DNA of 64,000 nucleotides from Aphrocallistes beatrix (GCA_963281255.1 OY725494.1:819934-883933), one strand, 5' to 3'. Shown: positions 10,261-21,294, numbered from the stretch's first letter. Notes: generated by a model not told the origin, from the sequence alone. Program-made: numbers and translations.

Positions 10261-11006
10261 CCAAAATATTAATTAATAGAATAAAGATGTATGTATCAGT
10301 ACACCTAAATATACTTTCAAATGTAATGGGATATACATATTGTATAATGTATAATTATTCATCAGTTACTGGGAATATAATATTACCTACCATAGAGATA
10401 CGAAAATTGGCATGTAGGTGTCAAATGATGAATCTACGATTAAGTTCGAAGATCTAAGCGAAATTTTCACACCTGCAAAAAAATGGAAAACCATTTTCAC
10501 TCCTATTCTATACAATACTATGTACGGCTTCACTCTCACAATAGAAATCATTGTATGACACTATTGTAGGCTGTCATTGTTTTTAATACTTCAAAGCGCA
10601 ATAACATAAAGATGCCTCAATTATATTATAGTGTATAACAATAAAAAAGGTTTTGATATTTTCACACCATTATATACATATTTTAAATCCATTTGATGAA
10701 TTTTCAAAATTCGATAGATACTAGCTTCCAATGGTTGACATTTCCGTTATGAGGGGTGTAGATTTCTTTTTTCATTAAAATTTCAGTTTTTCGACTACAA
10801 CTCAGCCAGTTTAGGTTATAGAAGGCTGAAATTTTAATAGAATGTGAATATTAATACAAAATGTGTATATTAATACATCAATATGATACAACTATAATAA
10901 AAAAATGATGACTCATCACTCTGTTATAACGTCATCAATACGCATCAAAAATTGACAAATTTGATTATTTTTCGAGTGATATCGATTTTAACAGTAAGAC
11001 ACAACA
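10261..11006. repeat. Intergenic with two dispersed repeat fragments
   Basis: About 10380-10560 holds GAAGATCTAAGCGAAATTTTC, CTGCAAAAAAATGGAAAA and CACAATAGAAATCATTGTA, which recur at 36780-36900 and partly at 63130-63240; the preceding part (TACTTTCAAATGTAATGGGATATA) resembles 43435-43510. About 10900-11000 (GATGACTCATCACTCTGTTAT...GACAAATTTGATTAT) is matched in reverse at 17190-17290. No gene seen. Confidence 0.5.
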
Positions 11007-11128
11007 TAGCCTACTCTAATAATGCCTCACAGTAAAATAACCAAGGATGCAGTAATAGCCGAATGGATTAATACACGATTAGCCTAAAATCGTTAAGCAT
11101 GTAGAATAGGCAAGAATGTATTACCAGC
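11007..11128 (+). repeat. Foldback element fragment, type F3 end
   Basis: ATAGCCTACTCTAATAATGC then CTCACAGTAAAATAACCAAG...GATTAGCCTAAAATCGTTAA, nearly the same as the start of the arm at 51866. Only about 120 bp is present and it is followed at once by an F1 end. Confidence 0.7.
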
Positions 11129-11288
11129 CAAGCCTACTGTTTATAAAGCCTTACAGTAACTTGAGGATTTGGGACTAGGGATGCGGTAGATTCGGTAGAA
11201 GATGAATGAACTAATACATGAGCTGCCTTAAATCATTAACAAAGCACAATAGAGCTTAGGTATGTACTACCAGCATATATAAATATGG

Positions 11289-11485
11289 CAGGGTTTCATC
11301 CAGCTTTCCAAAGTCATACGCCTAAATGGACGTCATCATTTTTCTACGCGCCTAGACTCATTTTTATACATTTTTATATATGCTTTATGCCACGCGCCTA
11401 GCCCAAAAATTCATACGACTAATTATGATCCATGGGATCAAATACGCGCCTCTAGGCGCGCCCAGTACGCCTGGATGAAAGCCTG
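11289..11485. mobile_element. hAT-type MITE, 197 bp, perfect 8-bp TSD
   Basis: Ends CAGGGTTTCATCCAG and CTGGATGAAAGCCTG, flanked by AAATATGG at 11281-11288 and 11486-11493. The interior repeats CGCGCCTA(G). The 8-bp duplication and CAGGG ends fit hAT. Confidence 0.85.
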
Positions 11486-11864
11486 AAATATGGTATCAAA
11501 GTACCCATATCCGGTGTTAAAATTTATATGTGTCACCATATGGTTGCGCAATAGGTTAAATTTGCGACAAAATTTGTGATTTTTAGAGGTCGTTTAAGGG
11601 CACTTCTAGGTGTTTTTATTATAGATTTTTTCGTATAGAACTGAAATGTGAATGGGTTAATACGGAAAATTTGGAATTTTTTCATGGAATGTTGCTACAT
11701 TCCAGTGTTGCTATGGAAACATGTTTTGGTCAGTTGGGGTTATATCTTGAAACCCGCAAGAGCTAGACATTCAAATGTAATTCCATTTGATAGCCAAAAG
11801 ACTATATCCTATTAAGTGATAATATAATATATTTGTCTAAATTCAATGGTTTACGAGTTATTAG

Positions 11865-12325
11865 CAGGGTTGCCGTGGGAATGGGAATCTGTGGGTTTTC
11901 CCATGGGTATTCCCATATGGGATGGGAATGGGAATGACTTTAAGTCTATGGGTATTCCCACATGTGGGTTCTGTGGGTTTTTGTGGGTTTTCTTGGGGCA
12001 TGCCTAATTTCCGGGACGGGACGGAACCATCAGGTACCTAATTTCCGGGAAGGGACGAGTCAAAATGCCTAATCTCCGGGACGGGACAGAAAAGGTACCT
12101 AATTTCCGGGACTGGATGCCGTCCCGTCCCGGAATCAGGTATCTAGATTTTCCGGGACGGTCCCGTCCCGTCCCGCAAATTAGGCAAAGCCCGTTTTCTT
12201 GTGGGTTTCTGTGTTTTTTGGGAGGTTTCCTGTGGGTTCTGTGGGTTTTTGTGGGTATTCCCACAGAAATCCTGTGGGAATGGGATGGGGATGGATATTG
12301 AAATTCCATTCCCACGGCAACCCTG
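11865..12325. mobile_element. hAT-type MITE (CAGGGTTGCCGTGGG), perfect 8-bp TSD
   Basis: Ends CAGGGTTGCCGTGGGAATGG and its complement, flanked by GTTATTAG at 11857-11864 and 12326-12333. The interior is made of GTGGGTTT/ATTCCCAC words. Relatives lie at 21295-21594 and, as a scrap, at 35280-35365. Confidence 0.85.
11996..12192. mobile_element. GC-rich MITE (GGGCATGCCTAATTTCC) nested in the hAT MITE
   Basis: Ends GGGCATGCCTAATTTCCGGG and, as complement, GGGCTTTGCCTAATTTGCGGG, flanked by a 9-bp GTTTTCTTG at 11987-11995 and 12193-12201 (8-9 bp). The interior repeats CCGGGACGGGAC. Long apparent frames on both strands here are by-products of these repeats. A diverged scrap lies at 46530-46612. Confidence 0.75.
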
Positions 12326-12539
12326 GTTATTAGACAATTTATCATATTAACATTTGGTAATTTGTCGAATATCTCGTAAAACATTGAATTTAGACGTCGA
12401 AATTATATTATCGCTTAATAGGAAGTAGTCTATTCGCTATCAAATGGAATTACACTTGAATGTCTAGCTATCGCGGTTTTCAAGATATATCCCCAACTGA
12501 CCAAAACCGTTTTGGTGAGCACTCATTCTAATTTCTGTT

Positions 12540-12930
12540 AGTTCATTTATTGAAGATACACATTATCTATATATCATTTGTTGCGGTGCATATACTATTA
12601 GCATGCTCTCTGATCAGAGCAAAAATTTCCCACGTTTTATCTTCTTTATTAATGTAAATGATATAATCATAATTTAAGCTATCCTACTAAATAATCTTAA
12701 TTCTACATTTGAATTATCCTACAAATTGATATCATAAACTGATTTCATAAGTCTTACGACACTATATTTATATTGTAGCTCCATTATGTCATGTTACGGG
12801 TAAATGATCTGCGTATTGCGTATACATAATTTATATTTTAATCTTAAACAAGCATAGATTTGCTTACAATGGATGCAAATCAGACACTTTGAGTCCTCAA
12901 AGTTCTTTGCCAGTCACGCCTCATCCCTGG
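12540..12930 (-). repeat. Orphan duplicate of the 7TM 5' flank
   Basis: Matches 1570-2060 (upstream of 7TM copy A) in order and orientation but no 7TM coding sequence follows it; the foldback element ends just beside it. Probably the remnant of a deleted 7TM gene. Confidence 0.55.
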
Positions 12931-13589
12931 GGTAAAGAATAGCGTAAACATGCTCATATCCCTTAAAACTAATTTACAAGACTACACTATTTTTTCCGCA
13001 GATTTTCAAGTATCAAAATAGGATAATGAAAGAAAACTAGAGCATTTTATGGAGAACTATTTCTGATTTTAATTCCCTGAGAGTTACTATCATTCTAAAA
13101 TTGTGAACAATAATTATGAAAATATTGAATGGATAGAAAGGAAACTCATGCGCTAAGTTTGTTCAGAATCAATTACTCTTATCGTGATTTCAGAAATAAG
13201 TTTAATATTTTTGACTTATCATCAAAAATCAAGGCTGTGTCCACTGAACAGGTTAGGATATTGTTCAGTGTATTGAGTTTACGTAACAAAGGCTGCAAAA
13301 AGAAGTTATGCAAATCTGTTATGATTCCTAGTCTCGTGATTTGAGATGTTAGTAGGTATAAATTGAAGTTGGCAATTTGAGTGTGAAAATAAATTCAAAA
13401 CCACCCTTTCCCCATTTCACCATTTATAAAGGTTACATTATATGGAAACAAATGTAATTGTCCAAATTTACCCCACATAAATAATTTCCCTATTTATAGA
13501 GACTCACTTATAGAGATTCAACTGTACTTCATTAACAATTAAATTCTGGAGAAATTGCACCTATCATCTCCAATATTTGATTAATTTAG
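12931..13589. other. Intergenic, nothing recognised
   Basis: AT-rich; a 71-codon frame at 13129-13344 shows no family features. Confidence 0.35.
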
Positions 13590-14550
13590 GCTCCTGCAGG
13601 AGTTACGAGAGAAAGTGATTTTGATAGAAAGTTTCAAGCTTTAAGCTTTGGGGAGAGAAATCCTTCAAACATTCAGAGAACTATTTCAAACTTTAGAGGC
13701 AGGTAAACAAAACTTGTTATCTCGTCTATCATCTCTAAAGTCAGCTCATGATAAGAACAGACAATTAGATGAAGCGATCAAACAACTCCGAATACCGAGA
13801 GATAATGCAGTTAATGTGATGACAAGCAATATACTTGGAGAAGATCTGGATCCGATAAAAGAATGTTTCGATGCTAAAATCCGTTCGAGAGGGGAACTGA
13901 AATTTCCGAGTGTAAGTATGAATTTGATTGAATTTCGTTACCCATCCGAACAAATCCTGAAAGGAATCGAAGAAACAGATCTAATTGAATTACTTCCTGA
14001 ATACATACTAAGGGAAAATCAAATTCTTAAAATGTCCTCAAGGTCATAAGAATGGACAGTTATTGAATCCTGAGGAATATCGATTGATAGAAATACTAGC
14101 GAGGTTTATGTAGTGGATTTAGACAACAATCGTATTCAAGTCATGAGTATTAATGGGAATTATATTAGATCATTAAAATACATGAATGCTTGAAAGCACC
14201 TTATGGAATTTGTTTGTCAGACAATGAAGTATTCGTTACTGATGAAGTTTTTGCTTAAGCTACATAAAAAATTCTTGAAGAATTCCTGTTCAAGAGGAGA
14301 TATCCCAGGATGCTTCATTGCTATAAACGGTCTGTGTTATGAGGAAGGTTTAGTTTATGTGTGTGATTCTAGCATACAACAAATTAACATATTTAATAGG
14401 AACTTGAATATCTGAAAGATTTTGCTTATGGAGAATCAAACATCCATTTGTCATCACAATCCATGCTAATGCTATCTATACATTATCTGCAGGTATGAAT
14501 GAAGTTTATTGCAATGATTGAAAACCAAAGAGACAAAAGACAATATTCTT
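13590..14550 (+). pseudogene. NHL-repeat gene, heavily decayed
   Basis: A coiled-coil part (13648-14049: LFQTLEAGKQNLLSRLSSLK) is followed, after frameshifts and stops, by recognisable propeller pieces: NGQLLNPEG, EVYVVDLDNNRIQVMSING, LKAPYGICLSDNEVFVTDE, GLCYEEGLVYVCDSSIQQ, and near the end ANAIYTLSAGMNEVYCND. Several stops and at least three frame changes rule out a functional protein. It is more diverged from the other NHL genes than they are from each other. Confidence 0.75.
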
Positions 14551-14798
14551 AAATTAACTAAAGTTATCAAGACAGCATTCTGGATTGTTTTGACAGAGTT
14601 TCCATAACGGAGTATAAGAGCCGAATAAAATTTACGTGATTTAATACCCACCAGTATATTTGTCCGTGCCCGCCCAGAATACAAACAGATAAATCCTATG
14701 TTTACGTCATTAATGTATTTTAAATTTACTTTTTGATTAAGTGTCTAATCAAACTAAACATATATTACAGTACACATATTTACAGAAACATTTGCTTG

Positions 14799-15935
14799 TC
14801 ATTTGAAGAGTGGGGTTTTCAGATCTTGATAAGAAAAATGAGTCTTGAATCCACTTTTCCCTTTAACACATCGCCAAATGATCACATACACAATGTAGAA
14901 GGTGTTAATGTATAAGGGTAGCGAAACCGCTAGGAATGCGACTGAGATTGAGATCCACGATAGCTGAGATATGACTATTATAACGGGCAGTGGGATATAC
15001 TGAGGATTCAGCTTGTAAAAATTTAACTTTTCAGGATCATTATAGACAAAGTTCAGGAATATTTCGATACTTGAGATACTTATATGTAGGAAATGGTAGA
15101 AAACGAATAAGAATATTCCGATCCATAATATAATGATAAGTTTCTTGAATCTCTTTATCGTGAGTTTGGCTGTGCGAAGCAATATCGGTTGATTTTGTGC
15201 GATGGACAAGTCGATACAGGACCAGTTCATTACGATGAGGAGTTTTCTGAACTCTCTAAACATTAATCCTAATAACACGACTTCAAAAACCCAGAGAATA
15301 CATTCACTCGGGAATAAAAGAAGATTGACAAATTTAAGAACATTGATGATTACTATTATCAACACAGAAATGAAAATGAAGTATGGAATTGTGTTGGACT
15401 TAATCCAGCTTAATCGTGCGTAACGCGCAGCTAGGTATTTGCACAAACTTATAATTAAAACTGTGCATAGCATCAGACAACTGTATGCAAGTAGAAATAG
15501 GGAAGAGATGAATCCCGGTTTTATACTAAAAATATCATCAGTAGCTAAAAAGCAGGAGAAAAATGAAATGTTATGATGATCTGACCATGAAATTGATCTA
15601 TTATTATTTGTATTGACACAATTACGTCCAGTTTGAAGGTAATCGAACGAGATCAAAATGACACCGAAAAACCCAGCCAACCATTCTGTTACAAGCATTG
15701 CCAACAGAAATGCATCTCTGACGAGAAAAGTTTTGTTATTGTAAAACGAAAAATCATGAGCTTTTGGTATTTCTATTTTGTTTCGTTGGAGATTTGACCT
15801 CAAAAGTTTTCTCCTATAAACGATCCTATTGACCAAATAGACAAACCAAAAGAACGACAACACCGTTGATAGTAAGAAAATAATTCCAATTACAGCGATA
15901 AATATAAATAAACAAATATAGTATAATAACTCCAT
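14799..15935 (-). CDS. 7-transmembrane protein, unassigned family (copy B)
   Basis: An intact 378-residue frame from ATG (MELLYYICLF). Membrane spans fall at about residues 3-38, 72-98, 142-170, 185-205, 212-230, 268-292 and 325-355. The first loop is basic (YRRKLLRSNLQRNK) and a long loop after span 2 has N-rich sequence with possible glycosylation (HHNIS). The layout matches copy A at 422 and copy C at 33946: span 2 with a TEW/CEL-type acidic residue, a basic stretch (TIKRFKK) before span 6 in place of VINYYKR. Similarity to the other two is mostly at plan level, so shared ancestry is likely rather than certain. Function unknown; a surface receptor is inference. Confidence 0.65.
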   Translation of the reverse strand: MELLYYICLFIFIAVIGIIFLLSTVLSFFWFVYLVNRIVYRRKLLRSNLQRNKIEIPKAHDFSFYNNKTFLVRDAFLLAMLVTEWLAGFFGVILISFDYLQTGRNCVNTNNNRSISWSDHHNISFFSCFLATDDIFSIKPGFISSLFLLAYSCLMLCTVLIISLCKYLAARYARLSWIKSNTIPYFIFISVLIIVIINVLKFVNLLLFPSECILWVFEVVLLGLMFREFRKLLIVMNWSCIDLSIAQNQPILLRTAKLTIKRFKKLIIILWIGIFLFVFYHFLHISISSIEIFLNFVYNDPEKLNFYKLNPQYIPLPVIIVISQLSWISISVAFLAVSLPLYINTFYIVYVIIWRCVKGKSGFKTHFSYQDLKTPLFK

Positions 15936-16752
15936 CTTGTCAAGTATATGTCAAGTAGGATTGAACCTTTACTTATATACAAATATGATGCAAGTGGAAT
16001 GCTGATTTTAGGGATTATTAATTGCTTATTGTAATTACTTTTACCGCTACTATTTTACAGTGTATCCAATTTCAGGTATATTATAGCAATATAGTTCAGT
16101 ATGTTAATATATGCTAACATTGAACATATTATCTTAGCATGATCCTCATACCACTTCCAATGCTAGCAACAAACTACTTTACTTATTGAATCACAAGAAA
16201 TTGGAAATTTTATGGTGTTTATAGAAATAAATCATATCAAACAATACTTTCACAAGTACGCAGTCGTTCAAACTATGTATGATAGAGAATTAGTATGAGC
16301 CATATATTTAGTGAGTAAAACGATCACTATCTCTTATAGTTTTGAAAACCAACTGCACTATCACCTGCATATCTACATATATGTGTGATCTGAAAAGTTA
16401 AGCTATCCTACTAAATGGCATCATGGTTCATTCTTTTAGTAATGTCCTGCCAAAGGTTGTAACTGGATATTTTCAAGTAAGCTTTGCTTGCTTACAATCG
16501 CTACTTGCAAATATACCTCTTTGGAAAGTTGTCTTTGTGTAACTTTATTTTTCTGCATTTTAGAAAAGATATTATGAACAAAATATATATTTCGAATTTT
16601 TTGTTATATTTAAACCTTAATAGAACTCGTAAAACATAATTTGAGAATATTTAAGATATGTTGCGATATGAATCTTGTAATAGGGAAAGCATAAGCGATG
16701 GCGATGGGTGCAAGCAACTAATCCCTATTGATTTGACCTCATCAGTTGTTAC
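15936..16752. other. 5' flank of 7TM copy B and intergenic
   Basis: About 16120-16510 shares short blocks (TTAGCATG, GTGATCTG, CTATCCTACTAAAT, GCTTACAATCG) with the flanks at 1570-2060 and 12540-12930. The rest is unremarkable. Confidence 0.35.
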
Positions 16753-16893
16753 TGAGTATATAAATAGTTCATATTAATAGTATTATATATTCAATTATTT
16801 AAATTTAATGTTTACTAGGAGGTACTAGTAAACTGCATTAAATTTAAATAATTGAATATATAATACTATTAATATGAACTATTTATATACTCA
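16753..16893. repeat. Perfect 58-bp inverted repeat (hairpin)
   Basis: Arm 16753-16810 (TGAGTATATAAATAGTTCAT...) is the exact complement of 16836-16893, 58 of 58, with a 25-nt spacer that itself contains TTTACTA/TAGTAAA. No coding capacity. Confidence 0.95.
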
Positions 16894-17039
16894 ATAGAAA
16901 TACACGGGGTTTCCTAAGGGACCACATCACAAAGTTGAGCATCGAGTTCCTTTTTCTCTCTCTGATCTTTTTCGATTCCTTTGGATTGTTTTATCCTTAT
17001 TTCCAAAAAATCCCTGCTCATTTTGCTTCAATTTTGATA

Positions 17040-17125
17040 TAAACCATCGCACTTCGCTTGCTTGCGCTGCGCGGCTGGCGGACACAAAGTGTCCGCCAGA
17101 GGCGCCCTTCGGGCACCTGGGATCA
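17040..17125. repeat. GC-rich dispersed hairpin motif, copy 1
   Basis: CGCTTGCTTGCGCTGCGCGG followed by GGCGGACAC-AAA-GTGTCCGCC and GGCGCCCTTCGGGCACC. The sequence is far more GC-rich than its surroundings. Copies at 35205-35275 and 44508-44572. Confidence 0.75.
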
Positions 17126-18680
17126 CATTGATTAATTATAAAGGAGATAACATCTCTAAATACGTCTGTCCTACTGTTACAATTGATATCGCACGGAAAA
17201 TAACCAAATTTGTCAATTTTTAAAATTTTTGATACGTAATGATGACGTCATAATAGAGTGATGAGTTATCTTTTTTTGATTATAGTTGCATCATATATGC
17301 TTTGCAGCTAGTTAATTAACTCTTATGATCAGTTTGTAGTCAAAATGCGTGACCAGCGAGGATACAAAAAATGAGTGTCAAAAGAATTCTCAAGTCGTTT
17401 GTGAAATGTTATGATCATTCAATTGTGCATACGATTTAAAGTTCTCTAATTTCGGTCGATTTGACAAAATCCGACTATTTGGCTACGAAAGATTAACAGT
17501 GGAAACCGTATAACAATAAAAGTTTTCTGTAGAAACAATGCAAAGGACTCTCAACCAGAGAGGGTTCGAAATATTACTGTCCGTTTTTCATCACGTTACA
17601 CTTTATCTATAAAAGGAAAACATATATAGTAGATATACATTTCCAGACGAAACTATATTATAATGAGATCACCACATTGGTCTCAAAAATGTGGGAAACA
17701 GAAAAATTGGATGACAATACGTATAGGCGCTAACACTAGTCATGTTTAATATATGTTTTTTGAGTCAAACAGATTAATTTAGGAAAGGGGCACGTACACA
17801 TGCCTGTTCTGGGCCCGTATTTGCTCTCGCCGGCCCGGACAATCAGATATAATTGGAATACAGTAGAAACTGGTCTTTTTTCCACACCGGGTTAGTCTAT
17901 CGTTTTCTTACTTTGTCAGAATATTTTTGGTGTAAAAACATCCAAATCTATATTAAATTTCATCGACTTTTTCTCACTATCGGTTTTTTCCTGTAAAGAA
18001 ATAGTAAGAAAAACCCGTTTGGACTTTATTTACAATTGACAAAAAACAAGAGCAAAAAATATAAGAAACTTAAAATTTGATGATTTCAATTTACTATTAA
18101 AATTATCCTAAACGATTAAAGATAGTGGAACGTGATGTGGTGTAAACTTGTCTATTAGTAGAAGTGATTTACAGACAATTAAGAAAAATTCATTGTTTAT
18201 GCATCTTGTAAGAAACGAACAAACGTGGTATCAGATAAGAAATTGCCACTTACATCAATGTCGGGGCAATACTCTTCCTCTCTTAGCCATTTCCCTGGAC
18301 AAATTTCAATTGTTCCGCCATTGCTATTTACTTTAAATGAAGCTTTCTGGTGAAGGGAAATGTTAACAATCTGAAACGACCTTCATAAGTGCAATGTTTT
18401 TGAAAAGTACATTCTTAAAAAAATGCTTTATGGATTGATTATATAAAATTCCTGAAATTGGAAAAATAACCCCTTTCAATTTCGTATTCTAGTCCACTGC
18501 GGTACAGTACTGCAGAGATCCTAGATGTTCGTTGAAATTAGTGTGCTAAACATTTTAAGACACAATAAGTAATGGTAAATTATTGGCCATATTCAGCAGA
18601 AAGTAATATATTGCAGAACAACTAACAATTACTAATTGAGAGAAATAAGATAGAGTCTATTTAAATTTACCACTGCATAG
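17126..18680. other. Intergenic, repeat scraps only
   Basis: 17190-17290 is the reverse of the repeat at 10900-11000. At 17869 a single MITE-like end (CAGTAGAAACTGGTC) has no clear partner. No gene seen. Confidence 0.4.
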
Positions 18681-19064
18681 TCTAATCCAGTGGTTCCCAA
18701 CGGGGGCTCTACCGCCCCCCAGGGGGCGTTTGCTTGCCTCAGGGGGGCGCTGGAGAGGAAGGAGGCGTTGTGGGAAACGTTGAGAAGGGGGCACTGAATG
18801 AGAATTTATTATTACATATGTAAATATCATTGTAACATTGTTGTGTTGCTCAATTACAAGCTGCCTACAAGAAAATTATTCATCAATCAGAATATATCCA
18901 ATGTATTATGTCTCAGTTTTGGATCAACAGTTACAGATGGCTTCTTAGCAAGGAATTAAAAAGAGATTCTACTCTGACTTAATAAGCAATGAAGTATGGG
19001 GGCGTTCTGAAAGTTTCAAGCACTTTAGGGGGCGTTACAAAGAGAAAGGATGGGAAACACTGGT
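18681..19064. mobile_element. hAT (Charlie-like) MITE with GGGGGCG-rich interior
   Basis: Starts CAGTGGTTCCCAACG and ends GGGAAACACTG, flanked by GTCTAATC and GTCTAAAC (7 of 8). The interior has AGGGGGCGTT motifs at both sides. Non-autonomous. Confidence 0.75.
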
Positions 19065-19521
19065 CTAAACGCAGAATTCATTGCCGTAGGAAGCTCATAG
19101 AAAATGGTAATACTATTGTCAGTAAGTTAATCAAAAATGTTAAGGCTCATCTACCTAATGGTCCATAGAACTAATACAGTTTATAAAAAAAGTGGTAAGT
19201 CCATGGCATTACCAGCCATACCGCTTCATATGGCCATGTAATTCATCACAACCTTCATCACCGAAACCCTACATGTGCTCAAATGGGGGACTCCCCAAAT
19301 CGAAACCAAAAAGTTAAAAAAATGGGGGGAGTCCCCAAATGAAACCCTACAGTAGACACGTATCCACGTATGTACGGACGCGGACATCGCACGCCGATCA
19401 TGACATACGGCATCTCGAGCTGCACTAAATAATGGTAATCAATTATTGTCTACAATTTAAACATTTCACAAATCTAAAAATAATAAATCATAAATTGTTT
19501 GATAAATATGAGGTGTTTAGA
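19065..19521. repeat. Intergenic with a GCCGATCATGACATA repeat fragment
   Basis: 19360-19440 (ACGTATGTACGGACG..GCCGATCATGACATACGG..GAGCTGCACTAAA) recurs at 21130-21220 and, inverted, at 47535-47600. GTCCCCAAA-type short repeats lie at 19280-19350. Confidence 0.45.
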
Positions 19522-19792
19522 CTAGTGGTTCTCAACCTCGGGGTCGTGATCCCATGTGAGGAAATTTTTTGAGGTATTAAATGTCACTGGCATTAATGAC
19601 ATTTTATCCGAATATTTGGTGCACAATTCTGGTAACTGAACCTAACTGAACCATTTCAAGCATAATCTTTTGATATTACGTTAGTATTTGATGATATTAT
19701 ACATATCAAATTCATATTGTCTTCTTTGGTGGGGTCGCAAGAGATTAAAAATTGTATAATGAGGTCGCGAGGGAAAATAAGTTGAGAACCAC
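19522..19792. mobile_element. hAT (Charlie-like) MITE
   Basis: Ends TAGTGGTTCTCAACCTCGG and GTTGAGAACCACTG, flanked by GTTTAGAC and ATTTAGAC (7 of 8). The interior keeps GGGGTCG and GAGGTCGCGAGG near the two ends. Confidence 0.75.
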
Positions 19793-19814
19793 TGATTTAG
19801 ACAGTTTATATACA

Positions 19815-20738
19815 CTAAAGGTAAGAACATATTTCTAATCTAACGTTAAATTTTCCATAGATAAAACAACTAATTTCTGGTTGGTCATCCAAGCTACTCC
19901 GATTATTCTCTTGAAAATACTCGATATGCCGTCTAATATATGCTCTTTTTGCGAATAATTTGATTTGAGAAGTTGTACTATCAATTATAATAACGTTTCC
20001 ACAAGTGTCTACACATAATCCACGACAATGCATACTATTCGGAATCCCAGTTAAGATGATAGATTGTAATTTCTCACCCATGAGAGTGAAAATATGAATG
20101 CAGTGAGTAGATTGCTCTGGACTTTCACCTAACACATAAACTTCATCTGGTGTCAGTTTGACATCAAATGGTTTTAACATGGAGTGGTGCGAAATGTGTC
20201 TCTTGTATTGAAAGTTGCCATTCAGGATTTGTACACGATTATTGCCGTAATCAGCAACGAACAGACCTCCCTCATTAGAAATATCAAGTTGTCTAGGTCC
20301 CATGAACTCTCCAATACCAGAGCCTTCATCATCCTTGCTACCAATGAGACTAATAGAATGTCCTACCTTGAAATGAAGAAAGTAGGATAGCCCTGAGACT
20401 ATATAAGCATTGTTCTTATATATCGCCATACCGTTAATATGCTCCTTCTTCTCGTGTGAAAATGATCTTAGAAACTATCCAGATTGAGAGTAGATCAGCA
20501 CATCCAATTCATATTCATATCTGAGTTCGGTTTTGACTGTAAGTACATATATTTCGTCAGGAAATCGATCTATTGCTACACAGCGATACTTTAGAATGAA
20601 ACAATTTCCTAGATCAATGCTTACTAAGTTGTTAGAAAAGTATTCAGAACGTTCTTCTACGGAATCTATGATACTAGCCATCTTTTTATTAAAAAAACTC
20701 GTGGGTTTGCTATGAAAAGAATAACTAATTTGATACAA
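19815..20738 (-). pseudogene. NHL-repeat gene interrupted by one in-frame TAG
   Basis: The frame from about 20690 (MASIIDSVEERSEYFS) runs to a TAG at 20475-20477 and continues in the same frame to 19815 without any other break (15 codons to the next Met at 20429). The joined propeller aligns with the intact gene at 5538: VLIYSQSG-stop-FLRSF against VSIFSERGDFLNSF, so one codon has become a stop. NHL pieces include MGPRQLDISNEGGLFVADYGNNRVQIL and MLKPFDVKLTPDEVYVL. It lacks the long coiled coil of its relatives. Either a young nonsense allele or a stop read through at some rate; the first is more likely. Confidence 0.75.
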
Positions 20739-20869
20739 ATAAAAGAAGAAATACTTAATGTACCTATTTATAGGAGAGAATCTGTCTCAATTGTAATTTG
20801 AGAATTGCATCAAGAGTAATTGGAAAAATATGTGCTAGGAAGCTAGCTATATGTACTAATTAAGCGGTA

Positions 20870-21240
20870 GACAGACACTTCGTCCCACGGACATTTCGTC
20901 GCACGGACATTTCGTCCTCTGAATATTAGTTTCCGGACGATGTGTAGCGGATTTTAGTCTCTGTTTCTCGCAATTTCGACTCATTAGAGACTAAAATATA
21001 CGGGTACAAATGTGTGAGGCTTTTGAAGTGGAGTATGTTTGAAAAAAAGGGTGACAATGAGGGATTTTGATATAAGGAATATATGCTCAAAATTTGGTGC
21101 AATTTGGTCCGATAGAATTTCCAGGATAGAGCAGACAGACGGACGGACGTATGTACCGACAGCGAACGCCGATCATGACATAAGGAATCTTCTATGCTAG
21201 GAGCTCCACTAAAATGAAAACTAAAAATGGTAACCGATTA
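20870..21240. repeat. Truncated TTCGTCGC MULE-like fragment and GCCGATCATGACATA repeat
   Basis: 20870-21060 has GGACATTTCGTCGCACGG words and TTTTAGTCTC / GGAGTATGTTTGAAAAAAAG blocks that match 2497-2828 in reverse. 21130-21220 matches the repeat at 19360-19440. Confidence 0.55.
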
Positions 21241-21294
21241 TTGTGATTTTGTGTTTATATCATGAGATCGTAACATCCTAGAGCAGTAGTTTTC

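Larger units (their letters stand above)
11129..12511 (+). mobile_element. Foldback element, type F1, copy 2, carrying nested insertions
   Basis: Left arm 11131-11856 starts GCCTACTGTTTATAAAGCC and contains the same ordered blocks as the copy at 9685 (GCGCAATAGG, GGAATGTTGCTACATTCC, TTGCTATGG, ATTCCATTTGATAG). The right arm, inverted, is 12334-12511 (TCGCTTAATAGGAAGTAG, CTATCAAATGGAATTAC). Three other elements with clean target duplications sit inside. Confidence 0.7.

Noticed and set aside
12004-12384. Open frames on both strands rich in Arg/Pro
   Set aside because: They are translations of the CCGGGACGGGAC and GTGGGTTTT repeats of two nested MITEs; no independent support.
20475-20477. Idea that in-frame stops reflect a non-standard genetic code
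   Set aside because: The interrupting stops are TAG, TAA and TGA in different genes, and the intact genes here end at ordinary stops, so codon reassignment does not fit.
20184-20715. Plus-strand frames opposite the TAG-broken NHL gene
   Set aside because: Antisense shadows; the minus strand carries the NHL blade motifs.
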